Below, in pieces: positions 9,382 to 17,530 of a DNA stretch of 64,000 bases. The position numbers and the translations under genes were made by a program. Position 1 is the stretch's first letter, and every line of letters begins with the position of its first letter. The notes under the pieces are model-generated. The model was not told the DNA's origin. It searched no databases and saw nothing but the letters and a program-made list of their open reading frames with translations. Origin of the DNA: CBFGTV01 sp965652145 (GTDB taxonomy: Bacteria > Bacillota > Clostridia > Peptostreptococcales > Natronincolaceae); contig CBFGTV010000005.1 of the NCBI GenBank assembly GCA_965652145.1, positions 1 to 64,000 on the forward strand, given 5' to 3'.

Positions 9382-10647
9382 ATGAAGATCAGTAAACTTT
9401 ATTACCCGGAAATTAAAGAGGAGCTTTACGTCATCGACAACGATGCTTTAAAGATCCATGTGATTCCTCAAAAAGGTTATGGTACGTGCCACTTTACCTG
9501 GAGCATCCGCTACGGCTCGGTATACGATTCCCTTACCATAGGGGATGCTCCCAATGGTACTGCTCATTTTTTGGAGCATATTCTATTTAAGGGTAAAAAT
9601 AGAAACCTAATTTCAAGATTTGCAGAAATGGGCTGCTTTGCCAACGCCCTGACGGATTTCAGTCATACCAGCTTTTTTTTGAAGTGTACTAAATTTCAGT
9701 TAAAACAATGTATTGAGGCCTTCATAGACCATATTTTCAACCCAGACTTCAGCAACGAAGCCATTGTTACAGAAAGAAAAATAATAGAGCACGAGATTAT
9801 GTTGTATCATGATAAGGCAGAGCGCAGGGTCTTTTATAATTTATTGAAGGGGCTATATAGAAATCACCCGATTAATTCAGATATACTGGGGTCAAAGGAC
9901 AGCATTGCCAGGATTAATTCGCAGGAGCTTGAAAGGGTCTATAAGCGCTTTTATCAGCCCGCAAATATGATGTTGCTGATTATTGGCGATATTGATATAA
10001 ATGAAATAATCAATTTAATAGATAGAAGATTTCAATTCAATGACACTGCCATTTGCAATCCATTGACAGGCCTTTCCTGGGAAAAGGAAATTAATCTAAA
10101 TAGGATAGAGGTTACTATGGAAATTTCTGAGCCGATAATTAATTTAGGCTTTAAGATTGATGTTGAAAAAATACAGTTAAAATCAATGATACAGGAGGAA
10201 ACGATAGTAATATTTATACTTGAAATGCTGACGGGAGAAAAGTCGCCCTTGCAACAGGCTTTAATAAATAATAATATAATAAGTAAGAAATTGGATTTTA
10301 ATGTTCTAATGGATGAAGGCTATGGGCTTTCGTATATTGAAGCAAAATCAAAGTTTACCAATCAATTAATTGAAAAATTCCTTGAAAAAGTTGCGGAATT
10401 TGATAAAGCTGAGCTAGATGAAAATCGTCTTGAAAGGATTAAGCGTCTATACGCCAGGGATTTTTTTAAAGCAGTCAATTCTACGGATTGGCTATGTCAG
10501 ATTTTTCCCTATACCTGCTTTAAGGGTGTAACAGTATTTGATTTTTTTCAAATATATCGAAGTATTTCCATAGATGACATTCGTCGTGGATTTAATCAGT
10601 ATTTTAATTTAGATTATTTTGCAGCATCTATTATTAGTTCTCATTGA
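9382..10647 (+). CDS. M16 zinc metallopeptidase, catalytic subunit
   Basis: 421-residue M16-family protease. The inverted zinc motif HFLEH is intact after the NGTAH lead-in, and the distal glutamate lies in IEHEIMLYHD about 75 residues later. These proteases cut short peptides inside a clamshell chamber and act as pairs of an active and an inactive subunit; the inactive partner is the preceding gene. In RiPP loci such a pair removes leaders or trims the core. The downstream half is more divergent than in housekeeping M16 proteins. Soluble cytoplasmic location is expected because no signal peptide is visible. Confidence 0.85.
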   Translation: MKISKLYYPEIKEELYVIDNDALKIHVIPQKGYGTCHFTWSIRYGSVYDSLTIGDAPNGTAHFLEHILFKGKNRNLISRFAEMGCFANALTDFSHTSFFLKCTKFQLKQCIEAFIDHIFNPDFSNEAIVTERKIIEHEIMLYHDKAERRVFYNLLKGLYRNHPINSDILGSKDSIARINSQELERVYKRFYQPANMMLLIIGDIDINEIINLIDRRFQFNDTAICNPLTGLSWEKEINLNRIEVTMEISEPIINLGFKIDVEKIQLKSMIQEETIVIFILEMLTGEKSPLQQALINNNIISKKLDFNVLMDEGYGLSYIEAKSKFTNQLIEKFLEKVAEFDKAELDENRLERIKRLYARDFFKAVNSTDWLCQIFPYTCFKGVTVFDFFQIYRSISIDDIRRGFNQYFNLDYFAASIISSH

Positions 10648-10702
10648 TTGGTTTAGCTTAAAGGGACATAGTAGGACAGAGTACAACAAAGGGGTGTAAA
10701 TT

Positions 10703-11422
10703 ATGTTGGTTGTTAAAAATGTATCAAAAGTCTACGCTAATAACAAAAAAGCCGTAGATAACTTGGATTTAGAAATACAAAAAGGAGAAATCATCGGCTT
10801 TATTGGGCCAAACGGGGCGGGCAAAACTACAACCATTAGAATGATTACTGGAATTATTGCTCCAACAGAGGGAACAATTGAAATAAGCGGTAAAGATATA
10901 GCCAGGGAGCCCGTTGAGGCAAAAAAGAACTTTACCTTTGTTCCAGATCATCCTACTATTTTTGATGCCATAAAGGGAATTGATTATTTAAACTTTATCG
11001 CCGATATGTATGAGGTAGACCTTAAGCAAAGAAAAGAGCAAATCGAAAAATATACAAGGGCCTTCCATATCTATGATGCCCTTGGTCAAACCATTAATTC
11101 CTATTCCCACGGTATGAAGCAAAAGCTGTTAATATCAGGGGCCCTGTTGCCCAATCCCAACCTTTTTATTCTTGACGAGCCCATGGTAGGGCTAGATCCC
11201 CATTCAGCTAAAATATTAAAGGACATTATGCGGGAACACTGTGAAAGGGGCGGAACGGTGTTTTTCTCATCCCATGTACTTGAAGTAGTTGAAAATCTTT
11301 GCCATCGGGTGGCAATTATACATCGGGGCAAGCTCATTGCCTGTGATACGCTGGAAAATATTAAAAAGAGCAGCAGTGCTACCTTAGAAGAAATTTTTCT
11401 GGAGATGACGAAGGATGAATAA
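10703..11422 (+). CDS. ABC-2 transporter ATPase
   Basis: 239-residue stand-alone ATPase with Walker A (GPNGAGKTT), signature-like YSHGMKQK, Walker B (LFILDEPMVGLDP) and H-loop (SSHVLEV). The NatA/BcrA-like subclass drives ABC-2 exporters and often gives self-resistance to a peptide product. It overlaps the following permease gene by 8 nt, so the two are translationally coupled. Together with the first exporter this gives the locus two independent export or immunity systems. Confidence 0.88.
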   Translation: MLVVKNVSKVYANNKKAVDNLDLEIQKGEIIGFIGPNGAGKTTTIRMITGIIAPTEGTIEISGKDIAREPVEAKKNFTFVPDHPTIFDAIKGIDYLNFIADMYEVDLKQRKEQIEKYTRAFHIYDALGQTINSYSHGMKQKLLISGALLPNPNLFILDEPMVGLDPHSAKILKDIMREHCERGGTVFFSSHVLEVVENLCHRVAIIHRGKLIACDTLENIKKSSSATLEEIFLEMTKDE

Positions 11423-13013
11423 ATTTATATCGTTGACTAAAATACAGGTTTTAGATTTTTTTAGTAAATATACGCAACAGTTAAATGTAAAAAACAAGTA
11501 CTTGGGTATATTGGTTATGTTTATACCGGTTCTTTTGCTTCTACCAGCCGCTCAATTGGTTTTAGAGCTGTATCATACTTTTTTAATGGTGGGGTTTCCA
11601 GAGCTGACGATTACTTACATGTACATAGCCAACACCATTCTAATTGTTTTTACCAGTATTCCCCTTATTATTTCGATATTCTTTTATGCTAAGGATTTAA
11701 GACTCATTGCAACCCTGCCGATTAGGGAGGATACCATTGTTTTTTCCAAGCTGGCATCGATTTATATTTATCTTTTGGTTATTTCCTGCTTTTTTTTAGG
11801 TACCTCAATTGTATTGTACGGAACCATAGGAGGCCTTAAGGTTGTAAGCTTGTTAGTGGGGATCTTAGCCCTGTTGATTTCTCCCTTAGTACCCATGATC
11901 ATTGCTACAATTGTTCTGCTACCCTTTATGTCTGTAATAGGCAGCGGAAAGCGAAGAAATTTAATGGTTGTGGTGGGAAATTTAATTTTGATCGGGGCTA
12001 TTATTTTAATACAGATGATGTCTAGCAATATACAAATGAGGCCTGAGGAGCTTAATCATTTGCTGCTTCAGCAAGATGGCCCGTTAATGGCCATTGGCCG
12101 TCGTTTTCCTCCAAGTATTTGGCTAACCAAAACGATAGAGGGATCAATGCTTCATGGACTGTTGTTTATCGTCTTCAATTTAGTGTTGCTATGGATTTTA
12201 AGGGGCCTTGCCAAGATGTTGTATAATCGGGCATTGATGAAATTCAATCAGGAGGGGGCTCCTGCTGTCAGAGGAAAGCTGTATTATAAAAGCAAAAGTA
12301 AGGGATTCCAAATGGTAAGAAGACATATCAATATTATCCTGGGCAATCCTATATTTTTCTTAAATACGGTGCTGACCATATTTGTACCCATATTAATGTT
12401 TGTCATTGTACTGTTTACCGGCGAGGTTGGAATGGATATTTTCAAATCTGAGGCCCTGGCCCCCTATCGACTCTTTATTTATACGGCGGTAATCACAACT
12501 CCGGCTATTTTAGGAAGTCTGTCGGCCACTGTCATTACAAGGGAGGGAAAGGCATTTTGGGAAACCAAGGTGCTACCCGTCAGTGCCAAAGACAATATTA
12601 GGTATCGAATCTACTCTACCTTAGTGATAAAGCTGATGGGTTCTTTAATTCTGGGTATATTGGTATTATTCGTTATACCGATAGATTTAACTTCAATTTT
12701 AATTGCAATAGCCTTTTGCATTACGGCAACGCTGTTCTTTTCAAGCATCGACATGATTATTAATATCGAAAGGCCATTTTTAAATTGGACTAATCCTACA
12801 GCGGCAGTCAAGAATAATCTGAATATCTTACTTTCTCTTTTAATTAGAATGATTGTAGGTTTTTTCGGCTACGGATTAGTAAAACTCTTGGGGGGGTGGC
12901 AGGTCAGCAGCATCATATTAATTTTAAGTGGGTTACTGTTTGTATTTTATATCATAACACGCTATGTAATTTATGAAATGTATGTAGAAAAATTCATTGA
13001 TATAGCCCCTTAA
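11415..13013 (+). CDS. ABC-2 type permease, large
   Basis: 532-residue integral membrane protein with about 12 hydrophobic segments arranged as two blocks of about six separated by a soluble loop around residues 270-300 (KFNQEGAPAVRGKLYYKSKSK). It is the membrane partner of the overlapping ATPase. The domain layout matches large bacteriocin or lipid-export ABC-2 permeases. It is the last gene of the RiPP-type locus and its stop codon is followed 5 nt later by a MITE-like repeat. Confidence 0.8.
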   Translation: MNKFISLTKIQVLDFFSKYTQQLNVKNKYLGILVMFIPVLLLLPAAQLVLELYHTFLMVGFPELTITYMYIANTILIVFTSIPLIISIFFYAKDLRLIATLPIREDTIVFSKLASIYIYLLVISCFFLGTSIVLYGTIGGLKVVSLLVGILALLISPLVPMIIATIVLLPFMSVIGSGKRRNLMVVVGNLILIGAIILIQMMSSNIQMRPEELNHLLLQQDGPLMAIGRRFPPSIWLTKTIEGSMLHGLLFIVFNLVLLWILRGLAKMLYNRALMKFNQEGAPAVRGKLYYKSKSKGFQMVRRHINIILGNPIFFLNTVLTIFVPILMFVIVLFTGEVGMDIFKSEALAPYRLFIYTAVITTPAILGSLSATVITREGKAFWETKVLPVSAKDNIRYRIYSTLVIKLMGSLILGILVLFVIPIDLTSILIAIAFCITATLFFSSIDMIINIERPFLNWTNPTAAVKNNLNILLSLLIRMIVGFFGYGLVKLLGGWQVSSIILILSGLLFVFYIITRYVIYEMYVEKFIDIAP

Positions 13014-13018
13014 TACTT

Positions 13019-13180
13019 GGGCGTGTCTGAAAACCCACTCAAGGGCATCTTTCACCGCTTTTTTGTCCCACGCAGCGTTGCTTTTCCTTGACGTACTCCT
13101 GGTATGCCTTCAAAAAAGCGCCTTGCTTGGAATAAAAATTCAGTAAAATTTGCACCCTTCGGAGTATTCAGACACACCCT
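13019..13180. repeat. MITE-like element with terminal inverted repeats
   Basis: Non-coding unit of about 162 bp bounded by 13-nt inverted ends (GGGCGTGTCTGAA at left, TTCAGACACACCC at right, one mismatch). Inside is a second perfect inverted pair, CGCTTTTTTG at 13056-13065 and CAAAAAAGCG at 13111-13120. It is more GC-rich than the flanking intergenic DNA. It has no coding capacity and looks like a small non-autonomous mobile or REP-like repeat that inserted just past the end of the permease gene. Confidence 0.7.
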
Positions 13181-13196
13181 AAAGACTTTGTTGAGG

Positions 13197-13253
13197 CACA
13201 TGACGGAAATTATGACTTATTTCAAATTATCAAAGTACATAATTTCCCATGTG
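13197..13253 (+). promoter_or_regulatory. Stem-loop upstream of the PH-like protein gene
   Basis: Arms CACATGACGGAAATTATG and CATAATTTCCCATGTG pair over 16 positions with a 2-nt bulge and a loop of about 23 nt. No U-run follows. It lies within the leader of the next gene, so it may act in cis on that gene or be a footprint of the adjacent repeat. Function unknown. Confidence 0.4.
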
Positions 13254-13296
13254 TCATAAAATGTCATAAAAAAATAGGGAATAGGAGAGATGATCA

Positions 13297-13719
13297 ATGT
13301 TAAAAAGCTCTAATGGTAAAAATAATTTATCCAAGGTCAAGATGATTGTTTCTATTGTAGTTGTGTTGGGCTTGGCAGTAGTCTTTTTTTTAGGTACTCG
13401 GGAAAGTCAAGTTACGCATGAGAATAATGTCTTAGAAATAGGCGGCATGTATGGCATAACCATTCAAACCGATTCGATAGAAGCGGTGACATTAAGGGAA
13501 GAGATACCCACCGTAAGAAATAAGATCAATGCTCTATCAATGTTCAGCCTTAAAAAAGGTACCTTTAGAATGGATGAAATTGAAAGGGCAAGGCTGTTTT
13601 TACACTCAGGAAATGGGCCCTATATACAAATTACCACCGACGAAGAAATTATCATTATTAACTATAAAAATCCTGAAAAAACACGATCGGTTTATGAAGA
13701 GATTAAAGATTTAAATTAA
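13297..13719 (+). CDS. Small membrane-anchored protein with bacterial PH-like domain
   Basis: 140 residues: short basic N-terminus, one membrane helix at about residues 14-34 (MIVSIVVVLGLAVVFFLGT), then an all-beta C-terminal part with pattern YGITIQTDSIEAVTLRE ... YIQITTDEEIIIINYKNP ... TRSVYEEIK, which resembles bacterial PH (bPH) domains. No enzymatic residues are visible. It is a single gene with a GGAGAG ribosome site, separated from both neighbours. Function is unknown; the domain call is from fold pattern only. Confidence 0.6.
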   Translation: MLKSSNGKNNLSKVKMIVSIVVVLGLAVVFFLGTRESQVTHENNVLEIGGMYGITIQTDSIEAVTLREEIPTVRNKINALSMFSLKKGTFRMDEIERARLFLHSGNGPYIQITTDEEIIIINYKNPEKTRSVYEEIKDLN

Positions 13720-13792
13720 CGGGTATGTAGAGTGAAAAATAGCTGGTGTATATTTTTGAAAAGCCGCAGGCTTAATTAAGCATATTTTGTAG

Positions 13793-13915
13793 ACCTTCAG
13801 TGAAGGGTTCAATAACCATTTACTGAAGGTTATTTCTTTAGATGAGGAGCATGACGGCGGCTGCGTGCTCTTTAGTAAGGAAGATGAGATAAAGAAGCTA
13901 AGGGAGCCGATTTAA
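13793..13915 (+). pseudogene. Possible gene remnant (C-terminal 40 codons)
   Basis: Open stretch directly after a TAG with no start codon or ribosome site. It encodes a protein-like segment: TFSEGFNNHLLKVIS, then DEEHDGGCVLFSKEDEIKKL and a stop. The alternation of charged and hydrophobic residues looks like the end of a real protein rather than random translation. The rest of the gap before the next gene shows no other feature. The parent family is not recognised. Confidence 0.3.
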
Positions 13916-14032
13916 TGGTTCACCAATCTATTATTGGCAAGAATCCTGTCGTGTACTTTCATTTGTCATAGCAGAATTTATATGCTAATATAGTGGCATA
14001 TACCATATTAAAGAAAAAGAAGGTTGCAAATA

Positions 14033-14320
14033 ATGATGAAGGAAGATATTTTACGACAAATCAGAGAAATTGCAATTAAATATAAGGTGGAGAAAATTCT
14101 GTTGTTTGGCTCCCGGGCAAGAGGAGACCATTCTTCCGACAGCGATTATGATATTGCCGTCTTTGGGGCTAATCTATCAGATATTGACAGGGCGCTGTTC
14201 TGTGCTGATATAGAGGAAATTAATACATTGAAAAAAATAGATGTTGTATTTATAAGAGAGCATACAGATAAATTATTGGTAAGAAGTATTCAGGAAGAGG
14301 GTGTGACGATCTATGAATAA
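14033..14320 (+). CDS. mntA: MntA-type nucleotidyltransferase antitoxin
   Basis: Minimal nucleotidyltransferase of about 95 residues with the exact GSx10DxD motif (GSRARGDHSSDSDYD) and a third acidic residue in KIDVVFI. In type VII toxin-antitoxin systems MntA adds AMP to a tyrosine of the HEPN-family toxin and silences it. AAGAAGG lies 9 nt before this ATG; a TTG nine bases earlier is less likely. The gene overlaps the next one by 8 nt, giving coupled translation. Motif and gene pairing together make the call strong, although the exact chemistry was shown only for relatives. Confidence 0.82.
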   Translation: MMKEDILRQIREIAIKYKVEKILLFGSRARGDHSSDSDYDIAVFGANLSDIDRALFCADIEEINTLKKIDVVFIREHTDKLLVRSIQEEGVTIYE

Positions 14321-14699
14321 GTTAGACAATAAATTGTTTAATTTTAAGAACGCATTGGCAAGATTAAAGGAAGCCGTCGACCAATATAAGCTCCATAACA
14401 GCAGCATTATTCGTGACGGGCTTATACAAAGATTTGAATTTACCTATGAGCTTTCCTGGAAAACCACTAAGGTATATCTTGAAAATTTAGGGATTGCAGA
14501 TAAAAATTCACCCAAAGCAGTTATTAAAGAGGCCTACGCCCAGGGGCTCATTAGTAATGAAGAAAACTGGCTCCTTATGTTAAATGATAGAAATATGACC
14601 TCCCATATTTATCAAGAAACCATGGCTGTGGAAATCGCTGAAAGAATCGTAGATATCTATGTTAGTGAATTTCAAATGCTTTTAAGTAAAATTCAATAG
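14313..14699 (+). CDS. hepT: HepT-like / nucleotidyltransferase substrate-binding toxin
   Basis: 128-residue all-helical protein of the HI0074-like nucleotidyltransferase substrate-binding group (YELSWKTTKVYLEN is typical). It carries RNMTSHIY, which fits the Rx4HxY ribonuclease motif of HEPN toxins whose tyrosine is AMPylated by MntA. It probably acts as an RNase that cleaves tRNA or mRNA when free of its partner. Gene order (transferase first, overlapping) is typical of the pair. Confidence 0.75.
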   Translation: MNKLDNKLFNFKNALARLKEAVDQYKLHNSSIIRDGLIQRFEFTYELSWKTTKVYLENLGIADKNSPKAVIKEAYAQGLISNEENWLLMLNDRNMTSHIYQETMAVEIAERIVDIYVSEFQMLLSKIQ

Positions 14700-14706
14700 A
14701 AATTAC

Positions 14707-14757
14707 AAAACAACCTTTGGTGAATTCTTTAAAGAAATTTTTCTAGGGGTTGTTTTT
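14707..14757 (+). terminator. Rho-independent terminator after mntA-hepT
   Basis: AAAACAACC pairs with GGTTGTTTT at the far arm, ending in a T-run. A second small palindrome in the loop can extend the structure. It closes the toxin-antitoxin operon. Confidence 0.6.
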
Positions 14758-15078
14758 GATTAGAATAAACATTTTCTAAATGATTATTTACCCTAAATTC
14801 TCTCATCTAAAATATGAATAAGTCTAAAATCATAATAAAAATTTTTCAAAAATTGGTTGATTTGGAAAAAAGAGCATGATATCCTAATGTTGAAAGATAT
14901 GGTAGAATCTTTACGGATTTTATAAAGCAAAATATAACGAAATAAAAAGCATGTAGAAATAAAATAACTAATTATGTCTGAAGTAAATAATACTAAAGAA
15001 GATAGATGGGAGGAGGTAGTATATTTAGTTAATTAGTTTAGCAGTATTACAAAATATTATGGAAAGGAGAATAAAAAA
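14758..15078. other. AT-rich gap before the protease gene
   Basis: Very AT-rich leader region with no convincing coding stretch on either strand. The last 20 bases carry the GGAAAGGAG ribosome site of the protease gene. No confident promoter pair could be picked. Confidence 0.4.
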
Positions 15079-16913
15079 ATGACTAAAAGGATAGCCATAA
15101 TGTTGTTAGCAGGTGCAATAGCTTTATCTGGAATAACCTATGCAAGTTCAAGTGAACAGGGACTTACCATCGACATTGATAAAATAGATATTATTAAGCT
15201 AAGTGAAGAAAATATTTATCGTGATGGAGAGGAACCTAAAGTGCAAATTATTGTATCAGAACAAAAAGTACAAAAAGCAGAATCAGATATATCGAAAATA
15301 ACCTTCATGCTGGAACAAGAAATTAAAGCCAATAAAAAAATGAGTACATTAGGTATTAATGTAAATGTTGTAGTGCATTTTGATTATTCTTCGGAAGATT
15401 TTGAAAAAGCTTTTAAAGAAATTTTTGGTGATTCTTTAACTATAATAAAAGAAAAGCACGGTCTATATCTCGTTGAAAATATTACGAGTGAGCAATTAAG
15501 TAAGCTAGAAAAAATGGATGAAGTTCTGTATATTGCCTCAACTAATAATTTTTCTCTTCCAGATGAACCAGCTTCATGGAATGAGAATGAAGATAATGAG
15601 ATCGGTATTAACCTTAATGCAGCAACGGATATGATAGGTGTAAAAAAAGCTAGGAAGGATTTTAAAGTTACTGGTGATTTAGATGGAAGAGAGAATTCTT
15701 ACTCTAAGAATGATGTTGTAATTGCTGTTATGGACACAGGAATTGATGCTGAACACGTTGACTTAGATGGAGGCAAAGTAATTGGTTGGTATGATGCTGT
15801 TAACGGTGAACTTGATCCTTATGATGATCATGGACATGGTACCCACGTTGCTAGTATTGCAGCTGGCACTGGAGAAGGAGATCCAGGAATTCAGGAAGGA
15901 GTTGCCCCGGGGGCAGCCCTTGTAGGAATAAAAACTTTGCCTGAGGCTGGGAAGAAGGGAAATCCTGCAGATACATTAAGAGGATTAAGATGGATTCTTC
16001 AAAATTTAGATACATATGGTATTAATGTTGTTAATATGAGTATTGGGACTAGTGCTTCCTACGAAGCGAGAAAAGAGATAATTGAGGTGATTAATGAAAT
16101 TGATGCCCAAGGAGTTCCAGTCTTTGTTTCAGCAGGTAATGATGGTAATAAAACACCATATTATGACACTTTATCGACTTACGCTAAATATACTTCTACT
16201 TCTGTGGGGAATATTAAAGACCCTTATGAAGGGGGATGGGGATTATCAGAAGGTTCCTCCCGTGGGACTGATAGAAATGTATCCTATAACAACGGTCCTT
16301 ACGTTGTACTTCCAGGGTATAATATAAGGGCGGCAGCAGCTAACACAGGTAGTGAGTATACAGTAAAATCAGGTACTTCAATGTCTGCGCCTATGCTTTC
16401 AGGCGTTTATGCACTTATGTATGATGCAGCATATTCTCTGGGACAATCAACTACAATAAGGTTTAGTGGAACAGATATGGGTGAAATAGGTTACGATAAG
16501 AACTATGGCAATTGAAGAATACTGGCATATGATTCCATTAAGAATGCAGCCCAAGGCTCAGGCTCTTTCAATACTTATCGAACATATATATGTATACCTG
16601 ATGGATACGTTTCGTACGGAAAGGTAGTTTTGTACCCTATAGGTGTTAATTCTGGAGAAGCAGATTTGAATGTCACCATGATAGTATTAGATGAAAATGA
16701 AGAAAATCTTGACATAGTTATATGGGCACCAGGCGATGACCCTTATCAAGGGGCGCCATCAACCTATTGGATAAAAGAAAATAAAGCTATACCCCAAGAA
16801 CACTTTAGCCTATCTAATCCACCTATCGGTACTTATTATATAGGCGTTTATGGAGCAGATGATTCAGCAATTACTCACTAGAAATTACAGGGCATCAATT
16901 ATCAATTAATTAG
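15079..16913 (+). pseudogene. Secreted subtilisin-like protease, interrupted by a stop and a frameshift
   Basis: Subtilase with signal peptide (MTKRIAIMLLAGAIALSG...), an inhibitor-like propeptide, and catalytic triad D219 (VMDTGID), H253 (HGTH) and S434 (GTSMSAP). The frame hits TGA at codon 479 in NYGN-stop-RILAYDSIKNA. Subtilases end their catalytic domain with a GYGRINAYKA-type segment, so the TGA replaces a Gly codon (GGA) by one base change. The same frame then continues through a PPC-like beta domain (PPIGTYYIGVYG) to TAG at 16879. A +1 shift near 16870-16875 would restore SLEITGHQLSIN and end at 16913, as expected for a PPC domain. Two lesions suggest a recently inactivated gene; the truncated 478-residue form still contains the triad. 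Confidence 0.75.
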
Positions 16914-16984
16914 TAATAAAATATAAACTTAACTTAGTTTATATTTTTATAATGAAAAGAAGCTATCTCTATCTCTCTGAAAAA

Positions 16985-17027
16985 GCCTTAGTTAATTCCT
17001 AAGAAAGAATTAATCTAAGGCTTTTTT
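16985..17027 (+). terminator. Terminator after the protease gene
   Basis: Strong hairpin (GCCTTAGTTAATTC against GAATTAATCTAAGGC) followed by a run of T. The upstream A-run could make it active on the other strand too. Confidence 0.8.
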
Positions 17028-17075
17028 ATTTTTATTGACTGTATTAAAGAATAGCCCTTAAAAGGAAATTTTTAC

Positions 17076-17104
17076 ATGACAAGTCATATTTTATAAGATA
17101 TAAT
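17076..17104 (+). promoter_or_regulatory. Promoter of the cobalamin-riboswitch operon
   Basis: Sigma-A type: ATGACA (5 of 6 consensus), 17-nt spacer, perfect TATAAT, about 25 nt before the riboswitch aptamer. The -35 lies in a short palindrome ATGACAAGTCAT. Confidence 0.7.
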
Positions 17105-17128
17105 GTATGTGAAAACTGAATAGCTGAA

Positions 17129-17315
17129 ACAGGTGCCAATTATGGTTTTTTATGGGAAGTAATTATTAATTGGTGAAAAGGGAAGTTGGGTGAAAATCCC
17201 ACGTGGTCCCGCCGCTGTAAAAGAGGAGTCCTTACAGAATACCACTGGTAACATGGGAAGGTTGTAAGGATGATGACGCTTGAGCCAGAAGACCTGCCTG
17301 TTTTGTATGCACCAT
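17129..17315 (+). promoter_or_regulatory. Cobalamin (B12) riboswitch
   Basis: The conserved blocks of the cobalamin aptamer appear in order: AGGTGCC at the 5' side, GGTGAAAATCCCACGTGGTC, CCGCCGCTGTAA, CCACTGG, GGGAAGG, GAGCCAGAAGACCTGCC, and a closing GCACC that pairs with the first block. A transcription terminator lies about 100 nt downstream and before the first gene, so B12 is expected to switch the operon off. The genes under it encode DUF4430 proteins and an ECF transporter, consistent with corrinoid uptake. Confidence 0.93.
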
Positions 17316-17410
17316 TTTACTCTACGGTCGATGGGGGGTGTTTTAAGATGCATGCTGCAATGTATGGTTTACATATTGACAGGCATGACATAAGGATTAA
17401 AAATGCTAAA

Positions 17411-17446
17411 AAACCTCTTAATGATTCAAGTTGAGAGGTTTTATTT
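17411..17446 (+). terminator. Riboswitch-associated terminator
   Basis: Arms AACCTCTTAA and TTGAGAGGTT with an 11-nt loop, followed by TTATTTTG. Its position between aptamer and first ribosome site fits the expression platform of the riboswitch. Confidence 0.75.
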
Positions 17447-17530
17447 TGTTAAAATTTAATAGGATTCGATCAATAAAGCAATTTTATTTGCCCCTGAAGG
17501 ATACAAAATTCTTATGTGAGGTGGTTAATA

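Noticed and set aside
16513..16515. In-frame TGA of the subtilase as selenocysteine or programmed readthrough
   Set aside because: No hairpin of bacterial SECIS type is seen right after the codon, the position is a conserved Gly and not a catalytic Cys, and a second lesion lies downstream.
17150..17353. 67-codon minus-strand frame across the riboswitch
   Set aside because: The DNA is fully explained by the cobalamin aptamer; no ribosome site.
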